A stretch of DNA of 5,379 nt, from positions 1 through 5,379 of the forward strand of contig JAHFAC010000153.1 of NCBI GenBank assembly GCA_023250755.1, in the 5' to 3' direction. A program made the position numbers and the translations under genes. The number at the start of each line of letters is the position of its first letter. The stretch's first letter is position 1. The notes below the pieces were generated by a model. That model saw nothing but the letters and a program-made list of their open reading frames with translations, searched no databases and was not told where the DNA came from. Shown in pieces: positions 1-5,379 of this stretch. The stretch comes from Bacteriovoracaceae bacterium. Lineage in GTDB: Bacteria; Bdellovibrionota; UBA1018.

Positions 1-537
1 CTTTATTACTTGGCGCGGATGCTGGAGTCCGGAGAGGATCCGCTCTTTATTGTACGCCGTTTAGTGATCCTGGCCTCAGAAGATATCGGCAACGCTGATC
101 CACGGGCTTTGATGATTGCTGTTGCGGCAAAAGAAGCTGTTGATTTTGTCGGAATGCCAGAAGCCCGAATTAATCTCGCTCAAGCGGTGACTTATCTTGC
201 ACTCGCTCCCAAAAGCAACGCGAGCTATGAGGGTATCAATGCGGCATTGACTGAGGTGAGGGAGTCGGGAGCATTGCCTGTGCCCTTTCATTTGAGAAAT
301 GCGACAACTGGGTTGATGCGATCAGAGGGATATGGCAAAGGATATCGGTATGCCCATTCTGAAACCGAGACCCGGGCTAGGCAAACTCATCTTCCTGTTA
401 AAATTTTGGGAACAAGATTTTATTTTCCGAAGGAAATCGGCCTTGAGCGTCAATTCAAAGAGCGCCTGGATTCATTGAATCCTGATTTTGACGAAAAAAA
501 GATCTTAGATGGAAAAGTGGATGGGAAAAAAGAGTAA
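1..537 (+). CDS. rarA: Replication-associated recombination protein A (RarA/MgsA), C-terminal part, 5' truncated by window edge
   Basis: The open frame runs in from base 1 with no start in view, giving 178 visible residues to a TAA at 535-537. It opens with LYYLARMLESGEDP and then RRLVILASEDIGNADPRAL, which is the hallmark of the post-AAA+ helical region of RarA/MgsA. The conserved segment PVPFHLRNATTGLM plus GYGKGYRYAH lies at about residues 93-119, followed by a RFYFP element near residue 140. The ATPase core (Walker A and B) must lie to the left of the window. RarA is a cytoplasmic tetrameric ATPase related to clamp loaders that acts at stalled replication forks. The last 20 or so residues are lysine- and aspartate-rich and look like a disordered tail. 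The TTG at 10 is an internal codon, not a start. The gene is functionally unrelated to the flagellar set it faces, and its stop is 8 bases from the stop of the opposing gene. Confidence 0.93.
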   Translation, partial: LYYLARMLESGEDPLFIVRRLVILASEDIGNADPRALMIAVAAKEAVDFVGMPEARINLAQAVTYLALAPKSNASYEGINAALTEVRESGALPVPFHLRNATTGLMRSEGYGKGYRYAHSETETRARQTHLPVKILGTRFYFPKEIGLERQFKERLDSLNPDFDEKKILDGKVDGKKE

Positions 538-545
538 GGGCTGCT

Positions 546-956
546 TTAAGAATCCCGGGCTCGGATGAGTGTTGGAATGCCACTTGTACCCCATTTTTTG
601 AGATTTTCTGGGAGTGATTTTCCTAAAATCAACGATCGTTTGATCGCATTGCTGGACTCTTGGGCGTTCAGTAGATCTTTGAGAATGATCATGAGTTCTT
701 CTTCTAGTTCATCGACAGGAGAGAGGGAAGAGATCTGGAATAGAGTTTTTACTTGTAGGATCGAGTCCGTGAAAATTTGGAGGCCATCCAAGAGTTTTTG
801 CAATTGATTCAGATTCTCTTCGTTGGGTAGGGATTCTTTCTGGCTCAGGTCTGACAATTTTTCTGCGAAGGGAAGAAGCAGTTGCAGAGTTTCGTGAGCC
901 AGCTCTTTTGCGTGAGCGAGCGGGATTTCATTTAATTCAGTTTCGATTTGGGTCAT
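546..956 (-). CDS. Hypothetical helical protein, last gene of the flagellar operon (136 aa)
   Basis: I do not recognise a family. The 136-residue product has no signal peptide, membrane segment or cysteines and looks almost wholly alpha-helical and acidic. Heptad-like leucines run through about residues 18-62 and again through 80-98 (VDELEEELMIILKDLL). The last 25 residues are less acidic and contain a KKWGTSGIPTL stretch. The start is well supported: ATG at 954-956 overlaps the TGA of the GT9 gene as ATGA, and a GGAG at 965-968 sits 8 bases upstream. Position suggests co-translation with the GT9 protein and a role in the same flagellum-linked process, but this is inference from context only. 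It could be a small chaperone or a partner of the coiled-coil tail of the GT9 protein. It ends at TAA (546-548), facing rarA. Confidence 0.85.
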   Translation of the reverse strand: MTQIETELNEIPLAHAKELAHETLQLLLPFAEKLSDLSQKESLPNEENLNQLQKLLDGLQIFTDSILQVKTLFQISSLSPVDELEEELMIILKDLLNAQESSNAIKRSLILGKSLPENLKKWGTSGIPTLIRARDS

Positions 957-2773
957 AGCAATGGCTCCGTTAAGTGGGGACGAGTGGGTAGGGGAATAAC
1001 AGGTGCATGCTGGATAGCAACAGGTTTTACTTTGTCGAGAGTGTGCTTGATCCAGCTTCTGAGAATGGCAACTCCGTTTCCGAGTTGGTGATAGGCTTCT
1101 GCACTTTCGTGGGAGAGCTCAGCCAGGTGGGTGCCCTTGAGATTATGCATGAATACCTTAGAGAGTTGCGAGAACGCACGAAGAGGCGAGTGGAGCTCTC
1201 CTAGTTGTTCTGCCAGGCGGTCCAGCTCCTTGAGCTTGAGGCCGGTATTCTCAATCTCTGTTCGATCTGCGAGAGTCATCAATTTATCGGAGCGCAAGTG
1301 GCTGCATTTTTTTGAAAGAGTTTCGGACTCCAACCGTGCTTGGGCGTAGATGCGTTCCAGCACTTCTGAGGACTCATCCATGGCGCGCAGTGCTTGAATC
1401 AAGCTCGGCTCAATTTGATTTCTGGAAATCTCATGACAAACGGGGGGCACCCATCCACAGTACCAAGACCTCGCAATGTGACCGATGACTTGGGATGTCC
1501 ACTCTTTTATTTTGAGCGAATGGTTGGTGATAGGCTCAAAAACAACGCCACCGCCCTCGTTTAAGTGCCTGATTTTTGAACGCCTTACCTCGAGAGTCTG
1601 TAATTCATCACCTGCGCCGAGTTGAGTCAGATGATCTTGCAGCGTGAGTTGCTTTCGAAGAGCCCACTCTTGGGATGCGTAATCCCAAATTCCATAGACT
1701 GCTTTGGCAGAGGCAGAAGCTGAAACCACATAATGCCCATTTCCATACGGTCCCGAGGCACTGGTTTGGTTTGGCTCAATTGCAATATGAAGGACTCGGG
1801 TCCCGAGAACACTGGCGAGTTGGGTGGCGGCGGAATCTCCAGTGATCAGCCAGTGGGATTTTGCGATCAGTGAGGTCCAAATCTCAAAATCGATTTCTCC
1901 GACAAATGACCGAACTTTTTCCTTATCGCCGCCCATTCGTGTCAGTTCAGAAAAAAACAGCTCTGCATTTTTATTATTACGTGAATCGGCCAGAAGAAGG
2001 ATGAGATATTCGGGGTGATTTTCGGTGATCTCGAGGGCGATCTTGGCCCATGCCTCAGGGTTCCATTGCGTGGGGATGTGGCTTTCTTGCAACTGTAATG
2101 AGACCCATTTTTTGGAAAGGTCCTTGTGCGTGAATCCGAGTTGCTCAAACCCCCCCTTGATTGAGAAAAAATTCTTTGATGTGACTGCTGCGGCATCGTC
2201 ATTTTGCTTTGGTTCGCCAAGATGAATTTGCAAAGCCGTCAGGAGCTGGGTTGTGAGAATATCTGTGAGATGGATGTTCTGTTCAACATCTGATTTTTGA
2301 TGCCCGCCTTGGATAATCGCTTGGATGTATTGGCTCCATCCATCCATGCAAGAAAGCGTGAAGTCTTCGCGTCGCGAATATCCTAATTTTACGTGTGCAG
2401 GAATCAGTGCAGTGAGATAACTGCTCGCTTCAGAGAAAGACCAATTGATGACAAAATCCCAAGGATGTTCTGACAGGGGTGCTACCCAATTTGCCAGCTC
2501 TTTTACTCCTTGATCGATCGTTTGAGTTTGATTCAGAAGGGGACCTAGGAATTTTTCTTCTGGAAATGAATGGACGTTTTTAAGCCAAGAAATGCGCTTT
2601 GCTGCATCACTAAAGCGATCTCGGATGACAAAGTGGATTTCAAGTTCGGGGTAGAGTTGCTGGACCGCCCGAAGTGCCATGAGACTTTGAAGGGAGCTTC
2701 CTAGATCCGCCAACTGGATGATGAGGCAGCGTGATTTTTTCCTGGGTTCATTGGCTGAGTTAGAAGCGCTCAT
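953..2773 (-). CDS. GT9-family (ADP-heptose:LPS heptosyltransferase-like) protein with long C-terminal helical extension
   Basis: The protein has 606 residues. Residues about 15-350 have the layout of glycosyltransferase family 9. The N-terminal Rossmann start is RCLIIQLADLGSSLQSLMALRAVQQLYP (residues 15-42, quoted in part as LADLGSSLQSLMALR). A middle motif is PWDFVINWSFSEASSYL, and the C-terminal nucleotide-sugar motif is TGDSAATQLASVLGT (311-325), followed by SGPYGNGHYVV. GT9 enzymes transfer heptose or related sugars from nucleotide-sugar donors at the cytoplasmic side of the inner membrane. By eye, the catalytic-base Asp of the LGD motif is Ser26, the usual Lys before the conserved Trp is Thr235, and the usual His of the last motif is Gln318, while Asp313 is kept. 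About 220-250 further residues follow: a helical or coiled-coil stretch (about 455-535) and a proline-rich tail (583-606). No signal peptide or membrane span is seen. The ATG at 2773 has an AGGAG at 2781-2785, 7 bases upstream, and overlaps the stop of the 48-aa ORF. A role in flagellin or filament glycosylation is an inference from neighbours. Confidence 0.85.
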   Translation of the reverse strand: MSASNSANEPRKKSRCLIIQLADLGSSLQSLMALRAVQQLYPELEIHFVIRDRFSDAAKRISWLKNVHSFPEEKFLGPLLNQTQTIDQGVKELANWVAPLSEHPWDFVINWSFSEASSYLTALIPAHVKLGYSRREDFTLSCMDGWSQYIQAIIQGGHQKSDVEQNIHLTDILTTQLLTALQIHLGEPKQNDDAAAVTSKNFFSIKGGFEQLGFTHKDLSKKWVSLQLQESHIPTQWNPEAWAKIALEITENHPEYLILLLADSRNNKNAELFFSELTRMGGDKEKVRSFVGEIDFEIWTSLIAKSHWLITGDSAATQLASVLGTRVLHIAIEPNQTSASGPYGNGHYVVSASASAKAVYGIWDYASQEWALRKQLTLQDHLTQLGAGDELQTLEVRRSKIRHLNEGGGVVFEPITNHSLKIKEWTSQVIGHIARSWYCGWVPPVCHEISRNQIEPSLIQALRAMDESSEVLERIYAQARLESETLSKKCSHLRSDKLMTLADRTEIENTGLKLKELDRLAEQLGELHSPLRAFSQLSKVFMHNLKGTHLAELSHESAEAYHQLGNGVAILRSWIKHTLDKVKPVAIQHAPVIPLPTRPHLTEPLL

Positions 2774-2916
2774 GAGGGTGCTCCTGTCTCAGTTTCATCT
2801 TTGCATTCGCTGAGGAGTGCCAAAATCAATCTACGTAAAAGCTCATCGACGTCTTTTTTTTCATTCGATGGACTTTCAGTCACTTCGCCTTTGAGTAAGT
2901 TTCCATTTGCAGCCAT
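2770..2916 (-). CDS. Small 48-aa ORF between the TPR and GT9 genes, translationally coupled to GT9
   Basis: This gene is short enough to be missed by length cut-offs. ATG at 2914-2916 opens a 48-codon frame beginning MAANGNLLKGEV, with a central amphipathic helix DVDELLRRLILALLSE (about residues 22-37) and a polar C-terminus ending in GAPS. A strong GGAGG (2921-2925) lies 4 bases upstream of the ATG. Its TGA (2770-2772) overlaps the ATG of the GT9 gene as ATGA, the same junction type used three more times in this operon. The GT9 ribosome binding site lies inside its last codons. The frame contains an A8 run (bases 2854-2861), yet both alternative frames hit stops within a few codons after it, so the reading frame shown is the only long one. 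I recognise no family. It may be a small adaptor or a leader whose translation sets GT9 output. Confidence 0.75.
   Translation of the reverse strand: MAANGNLLKGEVTESPSNEKKDVDELLRRLILALLSECKDETETGAPS
2781..2785 (-). promoter_or_regulatory. Ribosome binding site of the GT9 gene, inside the 48-aa ORF
   Basis: AGGAG on the - strand, 7 bases before the GT9 ATG at 2771-2773. It lies within the last codons of the 48-aa ORF, so translation of that ORF would pass over it and could couple GT9 expression. Confidence 0.65.
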
Positions 2917-2920
2917 CTGT

Positions 2921-2925
2921 CCTCC
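2921..2925 (-). promoter_or_regulatory. Ribosome binding site of the 48-aa ORF
   Basis: GGAGG on the - strand, 4 bases before the ATG at 2914-2916. It lies in the 37-base gap after the TPR stop and is the closest match to a full Shine-Dalgarno core among the junctions here. It is the main evidence that the 48-aa ORF is translated. Confidence 0.7.
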
Positions 2926-2935
2926 ATGACAGAAA

Positions 2936-2985
2936 ATGCTGGCCTGTTTTTAGTCAGACCCGTAGTGAGTCTGCTGTGCCAGCAT
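2936..2985 (-). repeat. Nested inverted repeat spanning the end of the TPR gene and the intercistronic gap
   Basis: An exact 8-base pair of arms, ATGCTGGC at 2936-2943 and GCCAGCAT at 2978-2985, is separated by 34 bases. Inside it a 5-base pair (CAGAC at 2955-2959 with GTCTG at 2969-2973) can form an inner stem with a 9-base loop. On the transcribed strand the outer stem is followed by only a short TTT and then C, so it is a poor intrinsic terminator. It could be an intercistronic RNA structure that tunes stability or the TPR/48-aa boundary, or it could be chance. The TPR stop codon lies between the outer arms. Confidence 0.4.
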
Positions 2986-4204
2986 ATCGGTTGATCATCG
3001 TAACCAATTCTAAAGCTCCTGCGTGTCCGGGTTGAAGATTGAGGATATTTTGTGCGCTTGCCTTTGCTTCGGATAATTTTCCCATCTGAAATTCAATTCC
3101 AGCTAAGCTGTAGAGTATCCCTATGTTAACCGGCCCACTCATGACGTAGTTGCGCAAAATCTTTGATGTCATTGCGTAGTTCTTGAGCTCATAGGCGCAT
3201 CGGATCAAGTAGGAGATCGCAACAGGGTTTTTTGGGTCAATATCGAGGGCAAGGGCAAGATAGTCATGGGCAAGCTTTTTTTCGCCTAATTCAAAAAGAC
3301 AGGTCCCTAATCCGGCAAGAGATTTTTCATTCCTGGGATTGGCCGCTACAGCATCTTGAAAGCACCGTTTCGCTTCGGTGATTTTGCCTCCCTTGAGATA
3401 AAGAGCGCCCAGGTTGGTTTGGATTTCTTCGGCCATGGGATCTAATGAAAGCGCTTGATGGTAATGAGATTCTGCTTTTTCTTCGCAATTGCAACGCATC
3501 CAGCAATTTCCGGCGGTTTTATAAAGTTCAAAACGGTCCTGTGCGTCCAAATCTTTCAAAAAAAGAGCCCTTTCGATGAGTTCTGCAGCTTCCTGATCCT
3601 TTCCGCGTCGGATGAGGATAATCGAGTAGTGGCGATAGGTCTCCAGGGAGGGGTGGTAGGTCAGCGATTCCTCGTAGCTGATCTCAGCTTCTTCTAGATT
3701 TCCTTCAGCCTCATGGCATCGGCCGATCCAGTAATGCGCTAGCCCAGAATTTTCACTGGATTGTAAAATGGCTTTAAAGATATTCCGCGTGAGTGCGTAT
3801 TCGCCTGCCTTGAAAAGAAGCTCGGCATTTTGAGTTAGGAACGGAAGATTCAGTTTTCCGGTTGCGAGATAAATCCCATCCATCACTGGGCGGCCCATTT
3901 CAGAAGGAGTGTCTGAATTTTTGGGCAAAATTTCAGATAATGAACTCATATTTTCAGGGCTGTCTGAAGTATTCCTGGATTTTGGTCGAATCTGAATGAG
4001 GTATCCAGCGACCTGGCTGCTCAGTTGCCCGCTTCGAGCAGTATCGAATTCAGTCAGAGCCTCTTCGAGAGTGAGGATTCTCACCATTCGGTCACCGCGA
4101 GTTGGAATGGATGTCAAATCGATGAGCTCGTAACCGTGAAGAGTAAGGTGTTGCGAGAGGGCGGTCTGGAGGGTTGTTTTTAGGTCTGGTGTTGAATCGA
4201 TCAT
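2954..4204 (-). CDS. Tetratricopeptide repeat (TPR) protein in flagellar operon
   Basis: The protein has 416 residues and no signal peptide or membrane segment, so it is probably cytoplasmic. From about residue 123 to 395 it is a run of roughly eight TPR-like helix pairs, with clear repeats at 154-187 (YWIGRCHEAEGNLEEAEISYEES), 225-258, 259-291 (LGALYLKGGKITEAKRCFQ) and 293-325 (LGTCLFELGEKKLAHDYL), several ending in the typical (D/N)P turn. TPR arrays bind partner proteins. The first 73 or so residues form a separate region I do not recognise, joined to the TPRs by a Ser/Asn-rich linker at about 74-104. The ATG at 4202-4204 overlaps the stop of the FliT-like gene as ATGA. A GAGGAG lies at 4219-4224, 14 bases away, which is far, so translation probably depends on coupling. 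A link to flagellin or chaperone handling, or to the downstream GT9 protein, is inferred from neighbours. Confidence 0.88.
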   Translation of the reverse strand: MIDSTPDLKTTLQTALSQHLTLHGYELIDLTSIPTRGDRMVRILTLEEALTEFDTARSGQLSSQVAGYLIQIRPKSRNTSDSPENMSSLSEILPKNSDTPSEMGRPVMDGIYLATGKLNLPFLTQNAELLFKAGEYALTRNIFKAILQSSENSGLAHYWIGRCHEAEGNLEEAEISYEESLTYHPSLETYRHYSIILIRRGKDQEAAELIERALFLKDLDAQDRFELYKTAGNCWMRCNCEEKAESHYHQALSLDPMAEEIQTNLGALYLKGGKITEAKRCFQDAVAANPRNEKSLAGLGTCLFELGEKKLAHDYLALALDIDPKNPVAISYLIRCAYELKNYAMTSKILRNYVMSGPVNIGILYSLAGIEFQMGKLSEAKASAQNILNLQPGHAGALELVTMINRYAGTADSLRV

Positions 4205-4629
4205 AATTTGCGGTCGAGCTCCTCACCTGATCCCGTGGACCCTTTGCTTTTGAATTTTCCAACCATCTCCCGGCTTTTTCGAGATGAATTCAAACTTTTC
4301 AGTAAATTACATTTTGCATCCTCAATTCGATCGATAATCAGCCGGTCAATAGTCAGGATCTCATTTACCAGGATCCGCTCGTGTGCCAGGGTGTTCTCAA
4401 TGGTTTGAATCAGATCCTGGGTTCGTTCATTTTTTGGGAGCTCTGAGACGATTTTGCTGATTTTTCGATCATGGAGCTGGAGCGCACGGATCAAATGGTC
4501 TCGATTGTTTTCAAAATCAGTCAGTTGTGAAAGGTCACCTTGCGCCGCCAGGGCCAAGAATTCTTTCGAAATTCTGCGAAACTCTTCAATGCATCGGGTT
4601 TTGCTTTGAAGCAGCTTCAGCAGGGTCAT
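4201..4629 (-). CDS. FliT/FlgN-like flagellar export chaperone candidate (142 aa)
   Basis: This is a small helical protein of 142 residues directly after fliS, where fliT sits in many flagellar operons. Its size is in the range of FliT/FlgN chaperones. Features typical of that group are an N-terminal helix with IEEFRRISKEF, then GDLSQLTDFENNRDHLI (about residues 31-47), a long central helix, and a C-terminal SSRKSREMVGKFKS element resembling the end of FlgN/FliT proteins. These chaperones hold late export substrates such as the cap FliD (FliT) or hook-junction proteins (FlgN). I chose the ATG at 4627-4629 over an in-frame ATG at 4665, because it overlaps the fliS stop as ATGA and has GGAG at 4638-4641, 8 bases upstream. 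The longer form would add 12 residues (MACGSRTGGAKT) overlapping fliS. The assignment rests on position and pattern, since this family is highly diverged. Confidence 0.75.
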   Translation of the reverse strand: MTLLKLLQSKTRCIEEFRRISKEFLALAAQGDLSQLTDFENNRDHLIRALQLHDRKISKIVSELPKNERTQDLIQTIENTLAHERILVNEILTIDRLIIDRIEDAKCNLLKSLNSSRKSREMVGKFKSKGSTGSGEELDRKL

Positions 4630-5012
4630 CGTTTTCGCTCCACCTGTTCTACTGCCACACGCCATCCGCCCAAAAGGGTTTCAAGAAGTTTCTGAACCTG
4701 TTGCAAGGCTTCTTTCGAATTTTCGAGGTTTGCCTTGACCAACTGGTCTGTCATAAAATTATACAAGCGTTCTAGATTGCGAGCAACGTCACCCCCAATT
4801 TCAATGTCAAGGGAGTTGACCAGTTCGTTCAAGATATCGTGAGCTTTGACGATGTGGGTGCCTTTTCCGGCTAAATCCTGTTTATCGAGGCACGCTGTCG
4901 CTTTTTTGACGTTTTGGATGGCTGCCTCATAGAGGAGGAGTAGGATTTGCCCTCGCGTGGCGGTCTTAACGGCGATTTGCTTGTATTGGTTTGCACCTGG
5001 ATTTCCTGCCAT
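4626..5012 (-). CDS. fliS: Flagellar export chaperone FliS
   Basis: The product is 128 residues, the usual FliS length. It shows the family pattern: NQYKQIAVKTATRGQILLLLYEAAIQNVKKA near the N-terminus (residues 8-38, key elements YKQ, T-A, LLLLYE-A), then IVKAHDILNELVNSLDIEIGG (54-74) and LERLYNFMTDQLVKANLEN (80-98), ending in a helix with GGWRVAVEQ. FliS binds the C-terminus of flagellin in the cytoplasm, stops early polymerisation and hands it to the FlhA export gate. The gene begins 28 bases after the fliD stop. A run of six G (5017-5022) lies 4 bases before the ATG and can serve as the ribosome binding site. Its TGA overlaps the start of the FliT-like gene. The frame is intact. Confidence 0.95.
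   Translation of the reverse strand: MAGNPGANQYKQIAVKTATRGQILLLLYEAAIQNVKKATACLDKQDLAGKGTHIVKAHDILNELVNSLDIEIGGDVARNLERLYNFMTDQLVKANLENSKEALQQVQKLLETLLGGWRVAVEQVERKR
4638..4641 (-). promoter_or_regulatory. Ribosome binding site deciding the FliT-like start
   Basis: GGAG on the - strand within the last codons of fliS, 8 bases before the ATG at 4627-4629. It favours this start over the longer in-frame ATG at 4665. Confidence 0.65.
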
Positions 5013-5040
5013 TGTTCCCCCCTAGGTTCCTTCTCCTAGA

Positions 5041-5379
5041 TTATCCGCCCAAAAGCTGGGCCACTAAGTTGTTACCGCCTGTAGGTAGTGCTGTACTGAG
5101 GTATTGTTGTTGCCTCTGGAGATTGCCCAGTGATGCTTGCAGTCTCGAGAATTTGTCAGTGAGTGCCTGAGTGCGCTGTTCTATCTGTTGCTCTTTCCTG
5201 GCAATGTCATCATCCAGTCTTTGGATTCTCTCACGCAAACCATGTTCCCGCATCACGAGCGTTCCAGTTCCTGAACGGGTATAACCCGAAAGAATTTCTT
5301 TCATCTGGTTAGCAAATCCGTATGCACCGGTGATGGCTTCGGCGACTGCTTCAAAATTACCTTCCATGGATTTTGTGAA
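5041..5379 (-). CDS. fliD: Flagellar filament cap protein FliD, C-terminal part, 5' truncated by window edge
   Basis: The frame is open to the right edge. Four more residues (FTKS) precede the first internal ATG at 5367, so the 112 visible residues are the tail of a longer protein and that ATG is not the real start. The visible sequence is a FliD C-terminal domain: KSMEGNFEAVAEAITGAYGFA, then a heptad-rich segment with LRERIQRLDDDIARKEQQIE and LTDKFSRLQASLGNLQRQQQ, ending YLSTAL plus a Gly/Asn-rich tail and LLGG. This matches the known arrangement in which FliD terminal coiled-coil helices form the leg of the cap on the filament tip. FliD is exported through the flagellar type III system and promotes flagellin insertion. 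A TAA stop (5041-5043) is followed by fliS, the standard order fliD-fliS. Confidence 0.95.
   Translation of the reverse strand, partial: FTKSMEGNFEAVAEAITGAYGFANQMKEILSGYTRSGTGTLVMREHGLRERIQRLDDDIARKEQQIEQRTQALTDKFSRLQASLGNLQRQQQYLSTALPTGGNNLVAQLLGG

Noticed and set aside
538..565. Possible bidirectional terminator between rarA and the 136-aa gene
   Set aside because: Only a 3-base GGG/CCC pairing and a CCCGGG palindrome are present, without a strong stem or a T-run, so no terminator can be supported.
565..807. Open frame of 80 codons on the + strand opposite the 136-aa gene
   Set aside because: It lies wholly antisense to a gene with a good ribosome binding site and coupled start, and its serine-rich product looks like an artefact of the opposite strand.
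1942..2220. 92-codon - strand frame within the GT9 gene
   Set aside because: It is an out-of-frame shadow of the clearly conserved GT9 coding sequence, with a composition unlike its neighbours.
4630..4665. Longer start for the FliT-like protein, adding 12 residues
   Set aside because: The added residues overlap fliS and do not resemble the family start. The ATGA overlap with a GGAG 8 bases upstream fits the operon pattern better.
5365..5367. ATG as the start of a short FliD-like gene
   Set aside because: The frame stays open to the window edge with FliD-like residues before it, so it is an internal Met of a truncated gene.
1..5379. Mobile element, CRISPR array, tRNA or prophage signal
   Set aside because: No transposase or integrase frames, spaced direct repeats or tRNA-like sequence were seen. 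The window is compact coding DNA.

Overview
This window looks like the distal end of a bacterial flagellar filament-assembly operon, meeting an unrelated housekeeping gene tail to tail. It holds eight coding regions, two of them cut by the window edges, and is almost fully coding. The largest gap between genes is 37 bases. The base composition is moderate, slightly AT-rich by eye. The glycosyltransferase reads to me like a protein seen in Bdellovibrio and relatives (Bdellovibrionota, formerly Deltaproteobacteria). That lineage call comes from recalled family flavour rather than a search, so it is tentative.

Layout: bases 1-537 on the + strand carry the C-terminal part of the AAA+ clamp-loader-like ATPase RarA (MgsA). 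Everything from 546 to the right edge is on the - strand. Read in the direction of transcription (right to left) it is: the end of fliD (filament cap), fliS (flagellin export chaperone), a small FliT/FlgN-like helical protein, a 416-residue TPR protein, a previously easy-to-miss 48-residue ORF, a 606-residue GT9-family (heptosyltransferase-like) protein with a long C-terminal extension, and a 136-residue helical protein of unknown function. rarA and this last gene converge with only 8 bases between their stop codons, and I see no clear terminator there.

Four of the six junctions in the - strand series are 4-base ATGA start/stop overlaps: fliS/fliT-like, fliT-like/TPR, 48-aa/GT9 and GT9/136-aa. 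The series is therefore very probably one co-transcribed, translationally coupled unit. Its promoter would lie upstream of fliD, beyond the window.

How the genes may work together: FliD caps the growing filament, FliS escorts flagellin, and the FliT-like protein probably escorts FliD or another late substrate. The TPR protein and GT9 protein that follow invite the idea of a flagellin or filament modification module. It would resemble a split version of TPR-plus-glycosyltransferase flagellin modifiers such as Caulobacter FlmG. However, by-eye alignment suggests the GT9 protein has lost several canonical active-site residues, so it may be an altered enzyme or a non-catalytic scaffold. The 48-aa and 136-aa proteins are unknown partners in this set.
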